NCBI GenBank assembly: GCA_030613765.1
Contig: JAUWLI010000019.1
Location: forward strand, 1-19,866
Source: Phycisphaerae bacterium
GTDB lineage: Bacteria; Planctomycetota; Phycisphaerae; Sedimentisphaerales; SG8-4
Reading direction: 5' to 3'
DNA length: 19,866 nt
Position 1 is the first letter of the stretch. Each line of letters begins with the position of its first letter. Below the pieces are notes generated by a model, which was given only the letters and a program-made list of their open reading frames with translations, did not search any database and was not told the DNA's origin. Below, piece by piece: positions 7,868-15,000 of the stretch. The position numbers were made by a program, and so were the translations under genes.

Positions 7868-8050
7868 TGCGAAATCTGCGCAATCTGCGTCTAAATTCTC
7901 TCCATGCCTTTGTGTTTTTTGTGCATTTTTGTGGCTAAAAAATCCGTTTAATCTGCGTAATCCGCGATTAATGAAATATTCTTCGTACCTTCGTGTCTTT
8001 GTGGCTAAAACCCCGCGTAATCCGCGATTAATAAACGACTTACGTGTCTT
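7868..8050. repeat. Dispersed repeat block (GTGGCTAAAA...TCCGCGATTAAT)
   Basis: Two copies of GTGGCTAAAA followed by CGCGTAATCCGCGATTAAT-like sequence lie at 7931-7972 and 8001-8032. They are surrounded by further degenerate units: AATCTGCGCAATCTGCGT near 7872, and TTCGTG/ACGTGTCTTT stretches near 7990 and 8042. A weaker relative is seen at 1248-1290. It reads as a noncoding family of unknown function; similar strings are, to my knowledge, widely scattered in intergenic DNA of planctomycetes and some other bacteria. Confidence 0.6.
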
Positions 8051-8215
8051 TAAGTCGCTCTACAACTGTAAAGAAACATTTACAGATGTCATGAGCGCTT
8101 TACAAAATAAACTTTTTATGCAAAACAAAGCCAATTTCCAAAAAGTCAAGTATGACGTAACTAAAGTATTAACAAGGAATTATGTACAAATGGACACTTG
8201 GTCAATTAGGAAAAC

Positions 8216-8287
8216 AAAGCCAATTCAAAGCCAATTAAAGCCAATTCAAAGCCAATTAAAGCCAATTCAAAGCCAATCAAAGCCAAT
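8216..8287. repeat. Phased short tandem repeat, AAAGCCAATT(C)
   Basis: Seven units begin at 8216, 8227, 8237, 8248, 8258, 8269 and 8279, alternating 11 and 10 bp in length, so the higher-order unit is 21 bp. Related single units occur near 8127 and 8308. The tract is followed by a GC-rich GGCGTAGCC...GGCGAAGCC segment at 8329-8350. It is not a CRISPR: there are no spacers. Confidence 0.8.
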
Positions 8288-8381
8288 AAAATGCCCAAAC
8301 AAACACAATTCAAACCCAACTTGTCGCGGCGTAGCCTCTGGCGAAGCCGGAAACAAACCCAATCCCCCAAACAACATTCAG

Positions 8382-8945
8382 CTATTCATTCGGCTTCTCG
8401 GTCATCCGCACCTTGTCATCCTCTATCAGATTGCCGGTTGTCTTGTCCCATTTACGTGTGCGATAGCCCAGACGATGCTCTCCGTGGCAATTCGTGCAGA
8501 TGGCTTCTTTTGTGTCAGGTTTGGCCATAACACTTTTATGCACATCGATATCAATCTTTTCCTTAGAATGACAACCAATACAGAACGGCCTGATCTTTTC
8601 CGCAGGATACATAATATCAGGCGGAGTTATGTTATCTTCGTCACCGCAGTGCGCATCAGAGGCTCCGTGGCACTTCTCGCAGTTGATGTCGGCCCGTGCG
8701 TGCGTTACGGCCAAGACCTCGTCGTCGTAGTTTATATGGCAGACGTGGCAGCGGCTGTTGTCCGCCATCGGTCCCGTTTCTTCTTCATCACCGAGCAACA
8801 GCAGCGGTTCCTCAAGCAAAAGAGGTTTTTCTTCAAGCAGCAGCGGCTGCTCCTGCTTCTCCTTGACTTGATGTTCACAGGCAGCTATCGCAACAACTAT
8901 CGTTGCCAACACGAACATCCACAAACAATTCCTAAAATTGCTCAC
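8382..8945 (-). CDS. Tetrahaem cytochrome c lipoprotein
   Basis: 187 residues from a GTG start with AAAGGGA 5 bases upstream. The N-terminal hydrophobic segment ends in a lipobox (IAAC, Cys23), so it is probably lipid-anchored outside the cytoplasmic membrane. A low-complexity linker (QPLLLEEKPLLLEEPLLLL, about 34-51, then acidic) follows. Four CXXCH haem sites lie at Cys66 (CHVCH), Cys89 (CEKCH), Cys122 (CIGCH) and Cys150 (CTNCH). Further histidines at 82, 99, 136 and 157 could be distal ligands, fitting bis-His low-potential haems. This suggests an electron carrier, loosely like NapC/NrfH or cytochrome c3-type small multihaem proteins, but no specific family is recognised. It lies 81 bp downstream of the reductase gene on the same strand and is probably cotranscribed with it. 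Confidence 0.85.
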   Translation of the reverse strand: MSNFRNCLWMFVLATIVVAIAACEHQVKEKQEQPLLLEEKPLLLEEPLLLLGDEEETGPMADNSRCHVCHINYDDEVLAVTHARADINCEKCHGASDAHCGDEDNITPPDIMYPAEKIRPFCIGCHSKEKIDIDVHKSVMAKPDTKEAICTNCHGEHRLGYRTRKWDKTTGNLIEDDKVRMTEKPNE

Positions 8946-9000
8946 TCAAATCCCTTTCATATAGAGTTTGTCCGGTCTGTATTCGCCTTAATATTATACT

Positions 9001-9016
9001 TAAAGCTTCTCAGCTT
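9001..9016. repeat. Short hairpin between reductase and cytochrome genes
   Basis: An inverted repeat of AAAGCT/AGCTTT with a 4-nt loop lies just after the reductase stop on the minus strand, with no T-run behind it. A TATAAT-like word follows it. It may be a processing site or weak attenuator. Confidence 0.3.
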
Positions 9017-9026
9017 TCGCTTGTTC

Positions 9027-10082
9027 TTATACGTACTCCCAGTTCTTCAGCCACTGGTAGTTTGCCGGCAGGTTGGCCCACGCTTCGTCCATACTTTTCT
9101 CAAGCTCTTGGACCTCGGCAGCATCCAGTTGTCGGTGTTCTTTCACAGCTTTGGCCATATTGTCTACCTGGTGCGGACTTATAAGTCCCGGTATCGGTGC
9201 TGTGATGGCCGGATTGCACAGAATATAGCGGATAGCCAGTCGTGCTCGTCGGTCATCCTCTTCAGCACGAGGATCGTCTGGCGCGCTGCTGCCCTTAAAC
9301 AGAGAGTTGCTCGCAAAGGGCTTGATGCCAAATGCCCCTATATCACATTTCTTGAGTGCGGGAAAGAGGCTGTCTTCCGGCGCGACCTTGCTCTTGGCCG
9401 TGTAGGGAAAGCACACAACTTCAATTTGAGGGAAGTATTCAATCATGAACTTAATCCATCGCCGGTCATGCGACGAGAATCCGATGAAACGGGCCTTGCC
9501 CTGCTTTTTCGCTTTTTCAAGCGCTTCAACCATCTCACAGGATGTATTGAACGAGTGTTTACCGCCGGGTTCGTGGCAGGTGATGCGCCACAAATCAGTG
9601 TACTCCTGTTTCGAATCCCTCAGGAGTTCGTCGAGGCTCCCCAGAAGCTTCTTTGCAGTACGATATTTATCGTTGCGCGTCTCCTTAGCACCATGAGAGA
9701 GAGCCATGTACATCTTGTCGCGTCGTCCGGCCAAGGCTTTGCTGTACGCCTTAACCTCGTTGTCCCAGCAGGCGTCGATGTAATTAATGCCGACATCAAT
9801 GCACCGGCTGACGACTTCGCGACGGTTCTTGTCGAAGTCCTGATTCATTACGTTGACGCGCTTCCAGTGTCCGCCAAGGCACACGACCGAGACCCAAAGC
9901 CCGGTCTTTCCCAGACGTCGATATTCCATATCAGGATTATAGCTGGGGGTCTTTCTGATGGCCGACTCGGTGCTCGCGCTCAAACCTTGGCTTTTGCTGG
10001 ACATTGCTCCGGCAATTACTCCCGCTGCTGCCAGAGAAGTATTGCGGATAAAAGTCCTTCGCGAAAGTTTATCGTTTTTCAT
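9027..10082 (-). CDS. Tat-exported aldo/keto reductase family protein
   Basis: 351 residues; AAGGAGA lies 4 bases before the ATG. The N-terminus is a twin-arginine signal (SRRTFI at 7-12, then an alanine-rich hydrophobic stretch), so folded export, probably with bound NADP-type cofactor, is expected. The rest follows the aldo/keto reductase barrel: MEYRRLGKTGLWVS (52-65), GINYIDACW (98-106), YTDLWRITCHEPG (161-173), KARFIGFSSH (196-205), and AITAPIPGL (292-300) near the cofactor end. Asp103 and His170 of the usual Asp-Tyr-Lys-His tetrad can be placed, but Tyr appears to be Asn108 and Lys falls in MALSHG (126-131). Classical reductase activity is therefore doubtful. It precedes the tetrahaem cytochrome gene and has a strong promoter and structured leader. 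Confidence 0.88.
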   Translation of the reverse strand: MKNDKLSRRTFIRNTSLAAAGVIAGAMSSKSQGLSASTESAIRKTPSYNPDMEYRRLGKTGLWVSVVCLGGHWKRVNVMNQDFDKNRREVVSRCIDVGINYIDACWDNEVKAYSKALAGRRDKMYMALSHGAKETRNDKYRTAKKLLGSLDELLRDSKQEYTDLWRITCHEPGGKHSFNTSCEMVEALEKAKKQGKARFIGFSSHDRRWIKFMIEYFPQIEVVCFPYTAKSKVAPEDSLFPALKKCDIGAFGIKPFASNSLFKGSSAPDDPRAEEDDRRARLAIRYILCNPAITAPIPGLISPHQVDNMAKAVKEHRQLDAAEVQELEKSMDEAWANLPANYQWLKNWEYV

Positions 10083-10123
10083 AGGTTCTCCTTACAATTT
10101 CCAAGCTATTTAGGCGTCTTTTC

Positions 10124-10154
10124 TAATACTAACCGGGATTATCCCGAGTAATTA
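10124..10154 (-). promoter_or_regulatory. Palindrome/stem-loop in the reductase leader
   Basis: A perfect 13-bp palindrome, CGGGATTATCCCG (10134-10146), is extended by pairing flanks TAATACT and AGTAATTA. It lies about 40 nt into the predicted transcript and about 50 nt before the reductase ATG. It could be an operator for a dimeric regulator or an RNA hairpin. Confidence 0.45.
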
Positions 10155-10189
10155 ACTCTCAGATACGGTAATAGCAATTTAATCTTAAT

Positions 10190-10218
10190 ATTATAACACA
10201 ATCATTGGAAAGTGACAA
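10190..10218 (-). promoter_or_regulatory. Near-consensus promoter of the reductase/cytochrome genes
   Basis: Minus strand: TTGTCA (10218-10213, 5 of 6), 17-bp spacer, TATAAT (10195-10190, perfect). Predicted start near 10183, giving a leader of about 100 nt to ATG 10082. Confidence 0.65.
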
Positions 10219-10342
10219 TACCATCGCCACATTTTAGACAGGATTTAAAGGATAAAAAAAAGAGGATAAAACAAAACTCAGCCGTATTTACCAGGACTCA
10301 GGGACTGAATAAAAAACTGTAACATTTCTGCTTCTTAATACA

Positions 10343-10360
10343 TCACTACAATAGTAGTGA
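10343..10360. terminator. Hairpin after the cysteine-rich gene (weak terminator candidate)
   Basis: TCACTAC-AATA-GTAGTGA, a perfect 7-bp stem with a 4-nt loop, starts 22 nt beyond the minus-strand stop at 10383. No T-run follows immediately, so intrinsic termination is uncertain; it may instead stabilise the 3' end. Confidence 0.3.
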
Positions 10361-10382
10361 GAAATAACAGCGTCAGTGATTT

Positions 10383-10631
10383 TTACATATTAAAGTTCTT
10401 GGCAATATAGTTACGAAGAGGGCATTGACAAATCGTCAGCTTCCCGTAACACAATGCGTACTTACACTTTAGTTGCTCTCCCCCTAAACACTCAATCCTT
10501 TCACCATCGGCGATAAGCTTTATATTTCCGAGATTTTCGAAGCCCGATTCATAACATATAAAATTCTTCGGGCATTCCATTTCGCTGATGATTTTCTCGA
10601 TATGGCCTTTATGTTCTGGCGTTATTTCCAT
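10383..10631 (-). CDS. Small cysteine-rich protein, unknown function
   Basis: 82 residues with seven cysteines (20, 26, 49, 56, 61, 69, 71), including the end CQCPLRNYIAKNF. The pattern MECPKNFICYESG ... ECL ... KCKYALCYG ... CQCPLR recalls small conserved proteins of planctomycetes and some other anaerobes that I know only as hypotheticals. There is no signal peptide, so it is probably cytoplasmic; cysteines might bind a metal or cluster. The ATG at 10631 lies inside the 3' end of the winged-helix gene (23-bp overlap), a layout that suggests translational coupling and a joint role. Function is not known. Confidence 0.65.
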   Translation of the reverse strand: MEITPEHKGHIEKIISEMECPKNFICYESGFENLGNIKLIADGERIECLGGEQLKCKYALCYGKLTICQCPLRNYIAKNFNM

Positions 10632-10827
10632 TTAGAAAATGTCTTCCTTTTGGTGTAATTTCGCACTTTCCATCAATATCTATAATAATGTATTCATCTT
10701 TACTCAACGACCTGCATATAAGCTCGGCATAGTAAGGACTGATTTTAATCATATCAGCCAGTGCTGTGTTAAGGAGTACTTCCTTGTTTGAAATAGTGAT
10801 AAGCGCTTCTCGTGCCAGGCTTAACAT
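10609..10827 (-). CDS. Small winged-helix-like DNA-binding protein
   Basis: 72 residues from ATG 10827. An ATG at 10836 would directly abut AAGGAG, while 10827 lies 9 bases behind it and is the better start. The sequence shows a helix-turn-helix followed by a wing: EALITISNKEVLLNTALADM, then ISPYYAELICRSLSKD, then YIIIDIDGKCEITPKGRHFL, as in small MarR-like or archaeal-type winged helices. The TPKG-R-FL end is typical of such wings. It probably binds DNA as a dimer; its target may include its own promoter. It overlaps the next gene, for a cysteine-rich protein, by 23 bp, so the two are made together. A leader with arms AGCGTC/GACGCT (10845-10850, 10879-10884) lies right before the ribosome site. 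Confidence 0.65.
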   Translation of the reverse strand: MLSLAREALITISNKEVLLNTALADMIKISPYYAELICRSLSKDEYIIIDIDGKCEITPKGRHFLNGNNART

Positions 10828-10836
10828 CTTAATCAT

Positions 10837-10842
10837 CTCCTT
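10837..10842 (-). promoter_or_regulatory. Ribosome binding site deciding the start at 10827
   Basis: AAGGAG on the minus strand, directly touching the upstream ATG (10836) and 9 nt from ATG 10827. Confidence 0.6.
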
Positions 10843-10933
10843 ATAGCGTCGATTTATGCTGGTATTTACATAGAGAAAGACGCTCTTGAAGCCGCATTAA
10901 AATTGTTAGCCACTTGCTTTCCTAACTGCTCAA

Positions 10934-10961
10934 AATATACCTCGGCGAACCAGATTGACAA
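10934..10961 (-). promoter_or_regulatory. Candidate promoter of the winged-helix/cysteine-rich pair
   Basis: Minus strand: TTGTCA (10961-10956, 5 of 6), 16-bp spacer, TATATT (10939-10934, 5 of 6). Start near 10927, about 100 nt before ATG 10827. Confidence 0.45.
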
Positions 10962-11400
10962 TATTGCTGACCGTCAACAATCCAGGAATGGCGAAAGCCC
11001 CAATCCACAGGCAGCAATCTCAAAACCATCCTCTCCCTCCATTTATTCCCTTTTTGTCGATATCAGAACAAACATCAATTTGTTTTACACATAACAATGG
11101 TTTTGTCGCATATTATTGATATTTCGGTTGAATGTCTGGCAACAGCATATAGGATATTCCTATTTATGCGCTGCGTTTTCCCTACTATATGACCAACAGT
11201 ACCTGTATTGAATATTATCAGGCTTGTTATTCTCGGACCACTTCAAGGCAGACACCGCGCCGACCGAAGTGAACATCTTGATAGATTCTAAGCATTGGGT
11301 AAAGATATATAGGAATTTCGCCCGGAAATAATAACGATGGGTGATATGAACATAACGAAGCTTTTTTAACAACCCTTACAAAGTGGTATCCGTCCATCTC

Positions 11401-12045
11401 TCACCCATCGAGGGAGATTACTCCGTTCTCGATGGCTATTATGACAAGCTCAGGTATACTTTTGGCATCAAGCTTTTCAATTATCTTACGTCGGCTTGCC
11501 TCGATGGTTTTTATACTAACGTGAAGCTCTAAAGCAATCTGCTTCGTGTTTTTTCCTTCGCAAATAAGTTGAAACACCTCGCGTTCTCTGGGCTTTAGAA
11601 CATCTAATGGTGAGTCTGGCAAGGGATTTGCCAACACTTCAGTTACAGTCTTGGCTGCTTTCGGGCTAAAATAAGCTCCGCCTGCGGATACGGTTCTTAC
11701 TCCCTCAATGAGTTCTTCAGAAGAATCACCCTTCAAAATATAACCTAAAGCACCGGCCTTGAGCATATTGAGGACAAAAATCCTGCTAAAATGCATCGAT
11801 AAGGCAATTATCTTGATGTCAGGATACTCGCTAACAATCTGCCGTGTAGCTTCTACTCCGTTCAGGTTTGGCATCGTTATGTCCATAACGACCACATCCG
11901 GCTGCAGTTTCCGTACAAGTTGGACGGCTTGTCGCCCTTCTTCAGCTTCACCAATTACTTGAAAATCACTTTCCTTCTCAAGCAGGGAACGCAGGCCCTC
12001 ACGCACCATTTGGTGGTCATCAGCCAACAAGATTCTTATGTTCAT
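11401..12045 (-). CDS. NarL/FixJ-family response regulator
   Basis: 214 residues. The receiver domain (about 2-120) has the acidic pair Asp9/Asp10 (LLADDHQMVREGL), the phosphoacceptor Asp55 (VVMDITMPN), Ser83 and Lys105 (YILKG). A LuxR-type helix-turn-helix follows (about 148-205): LKPREREVFQLICEGKNTKQIA, VSIKTIEASRRKII. Phosphorylation would be expected to promote DNA binding and control transcription. The gene overlaps the kinase gene by ATGA (start codon 12045-12043, kinase stop 12044-12042), so translation is coupled and the two form a cognate pair. Targets cannot be read from this window. Confidence 0.95.
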   Translation of the reverse strand: MNIRILLADDHQMVREGLRSLLEKESDFQVIGEAEEGRQAVQLVRKLQPDVVVMDITMPNLNGVEATRQIVSEYPDIKIIALSMHFSRIFVLNMLKAGALGYILKGDSSEELIEGVRTVSAGGAYFSPKAAKTVTEVLANPLPDSPLDVLKPREREVFQLICEGKNTKQIALELHVSIKTIEASRRKIIEKLDAKSIPELVIIAIENGVISLDG

Positions 12046-15000
12046 GCTTGTTTGTCCTTGCTAATCTCCTCTCGACTTAATGGTGATGTAATCGTAATTC
12101 TGCACCCGCAGCCTGATTCAGATTCAATCTTAAGATTCCCCCCAAAATGTTCCAACCTCTCCCGAATACTGAACAGTCCAAACGCTTTTTTATTGGTTAT
12201 CATCGATTCTGCTTTAGCAGAGTCGAATCCTAATCCATCATCTTCGACACAGATGCGTATTTGGCTGTCGACTTTTTTAATAGAGACTTTTATCTTTTTT
12301 GCATGCGCGTGCTTAACAACGTTGATGAGTAGTTCTCGAACATTACGGAACAAAATGACTCTAATATCATCATCCAGCGGCTTTGGCAATCCATCGTCTT
12401 CAAACTCAGTTGCAATACCGTACTTTTTCTCGACTCGTTCGTTAAGCCATTCAGCTACGGCTTCCTCAAAACCAAACTCATACAGTATAGGCGAGCTGAG
12501 GTCAAAAGTCAGTGACCGCATGGACGCAATTATCCGACCAAGAGAGTTATTGATTTCGTCCAACGTATCATCAAATGTTTTGCCGGATCCGGATTTCTGA
12601 ATCTCTTCCAGTTTCATTTTAGAAATGAATAGCGACTGGCTGATTTCGTCGTGCAGCTCCGTTGCAATGCGGTGCCTTTCCCGCTCCTCAGCCAAGGTCA
12701 ATTCCGAAGCTAAAGACTTAAGCTGCTCCTGATACTCACGAAGTTTCTCTTCTGCCTGCTTGCGTTCGGTGATATCGGTTATTGTACCAAGGATTGCATC
12801 TTCTCCGTTGTATTTCATCAACTTCGTTGTGATGATTGCTTCCAACCTTTCGCCTTCTTTAGTGACGAGCCCATATTCGTAAGGCTTAATCTCCTCTCCT
12901 TTCATATGCCTGCCGAGATTCGTTTTAATTAACTGCCTCAATTCCGGTGCGATTAAAGTCATAAAGTCAAAATCCGGATGGTAGAATTCCTCTCTGTTAT
13001 AGCCCATAATCTCTTCGCATTTTTTGTTTGCATACAAAATCCTGCCTCTCTTGTTAATAAAAATCATGTTTGGCGATCCTTCCGCAAGATTTCTGAACTT
13101 CCCTTCGGACTCTGCCAGTGCTGCTTCCGCTTTCTTGCTATCTGTGATGTCACGCCATATACTCTGAACAAAATCCTTCTCGCGAATGGAAATCGCTCTG
13201 CTTCTTATCTGAACGTCCCGGATCTCATCGTCTTTTGTTCTGTGTTTCGTCTCAAACGTATCTGTACCTGTCCTGACAATTTTCTCTAAGTGTTTCTTGA
13301 CTTCCTCAGTAGACTCAATGACCTCAAAGTCAGGTATCTTGAGATTTTGGAATTCCTCACGTGTGTAGCCGAGGTTTTGGTGTGTCCTGTCGTTGAACTC
13401 TACAAGCTCCCCGGTCTCTGCATCAATAAGCACAATCGAGTCGGCCGCCTGTTCGAAGATCGCACGGTATCGCCGCTCGGATTCACACAGTGCTTCCTCG
13501 GCCTTCTTGCGCTCGGTAATGTTTTCGGAAGTCCCCTCGTAGTACAGTATCTTATCATCTTCATCCCGCACGGCTCGTGCGTTTTCAATGACATAGAGTT
13601 TCTTTCCATCCCGCGTTATCCATATCGACTCCCAACTCACAATCCGGCCCTTCCGCTCAATTTCTTCTTTGAACATCGAGCGCCGGTACTGAGGCTCAAA
13701 TCCTTCTTCTTCAAGATTCCGCTGACTGAGTTCTTCGAACGATGAATATCTCAGCATATGAACAAGAGCGGGATTCGCCATCAGAATCCGTCCATCAGGT
13801 GTAGTACAGTATATACCTACAGCAGTATTCTCAAAGATATCTCTGAACCGTTTCTCCGACCGGCGGAGCGCCTCCTCCATTCGTTTTTGGTCAGTGATAT
13901 CAACAAATGCTAACTGAATTGCAAATTTGCCCTGGTATTCAATGTTACTAAAAGACAGATTCAGCCAGAACTCTTCTCCATTTCTGTGAACAAGCCGTAA
14001 TTCGTAAATTCCCGGTTCATTCTTACCTGCGAAACGGTTCTTAAGTCGCTCCAGGGTGGCCGCTCGGTTCTCGAGCGGGATAAATGCCATCATGTCTTCC
14101 AGAGTAAGAGATTTTGCTTCATCTATAGTGAGTCCGGAGATTTCCATTGCTGCAGCGTTGGCGAAGACAATCCGGAAGTCCTGAAGGATGACGATGCCAT
14201 GCAACGACTGCTCGACTAAAGCTCGATACTTTTGTTCCGATTCACGCAGTGTTTTCTCAATTTGCTTGCGTTCAGTAATGTCTCTGACGGTGCCCACAAT
14301 GAATCTTTTTCCGGTTATGAAATCTTTGAATAGTGATTTTTTGGTTGAAATCGTATGTAATTTTCCCTGCCATGTAATTTCTTCTTCATTTATGCTTGTT
14401 TCTCCGGTTTCAAATACGAGGTTGTCTTTCTCCCAGAATACATCCGCCTGTTCCTTCGGAAAAATATCATAATCACTTTTCCCGATAAGTTCTTCCCTGG
14501 GGCGTCCTATTGCCTTACAGGCAGCATCGTTAAATATTGTCCATCTGTGTTCTTCATCCTTTACAAAAAAACTGTCATCGAGAGCATTGATTGTATTGGC
14601 AAGGAATTCCCTGGACTGTTTTAATTTCTCTTCTGCTTTTCTGCGCTTGGTGATGTCGGTACTGACTACCATAACAGCGTATACCGATCCATCCTTCTTG
14701 ATAGGTGCCAAGCGATTTTCGAACCAGCCTATTTTGCCTTTGTGGTCAATGCCCCTGACTACCAGGCTGCAGCTTTGCCCGGTCGAAAACGCTTGCGAGA
14801 GTGCCTTTCTGACATCTTTGTGATACAGTGGTTCTATGAACTCGTACGCAGATTTTCCTATTACTTCTTCCACACTATTTCCATGGGCAGTGCGGTTTAT
14901 GAATTGTATTTTATGGTCGGGATTCACGATGATAATGAAATCGGGTGAGAGCTCCAACAAGGAACGCATTTTTTCCTGATTCTCCCGTAAGGCCTCCCTC

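Larger units (their letters stand above)
7469..8381. other. Gene-poor repeat region
   Basis: About 900 bp with no supported gene. It holds an AT-rich stretch with an orphan plus-strand promoter (7520-7548), GCCGGCC-containing sequence (7731-7841, including the palindrome GCCGGCCGGC), the GTGGCTAAAA/TCCGCGATTAAT repeat block (7868-8050), and an A-rich part (8090-8380) with a tandem 21-bp repeat and a GC-rich GGCGTAGCC/GGCGAAGCC segment. A plus-strand frame of 814 codons runs through here but overlaps two real minus-strand genes and is repeat-derived at its start. Confidence 0.7.
10083..10382. other. Intergenic region upstream of the reductase gene
   Basis: 300 bp with the reductase leader, palindrome and promoter, an A-rich run near 10254-10262, and a hairpin (10343-10360) behind the cysteine-rich gene. 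No gene is seen. Confidence 0.6.
10828..11400. other. Intergenic region between the kinase operon and the winged-helix gene
   Basis: About 570 bp. It holds the leader and promoter of the winged-helix gene. The remainder (about 10965-11400) shows no gene I can support: a TTG-initiated 70-codon minus frame (11160-11372) and a 63-codon plus frame (10903-11094) lack proper ribosome sites and recognisable motifs. No clear terminator follows the response-regulator gene. Confidence 0.55.

Noticed and set aside
8216..8287. CRISPR-like array
   Set aside because: The repeats are contiguous 10-11-bp units with no spacers, and no cas genes are present.
7707..10151. 814-codon plus-strand open frame
   Set aside because: It runs antisense through the tetrahaem cytochrome and the aldo/keto reductase genes, both with clear motifs, and its start is made of repeats; composition and motifs are not those of a protein.
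10903..11094. 63-codon plus-strand frame
   Set aside because: Overlaps the promoter of the winged-helix gene, has no ribosome site and has low-complexity composition.
11160..11372. 70-codon minus-strand frame downstream of the response regulator
   Set aside because: Starts with TTG touching its only purine-rich site, shows no known motif and no homologous pattern I recognise.
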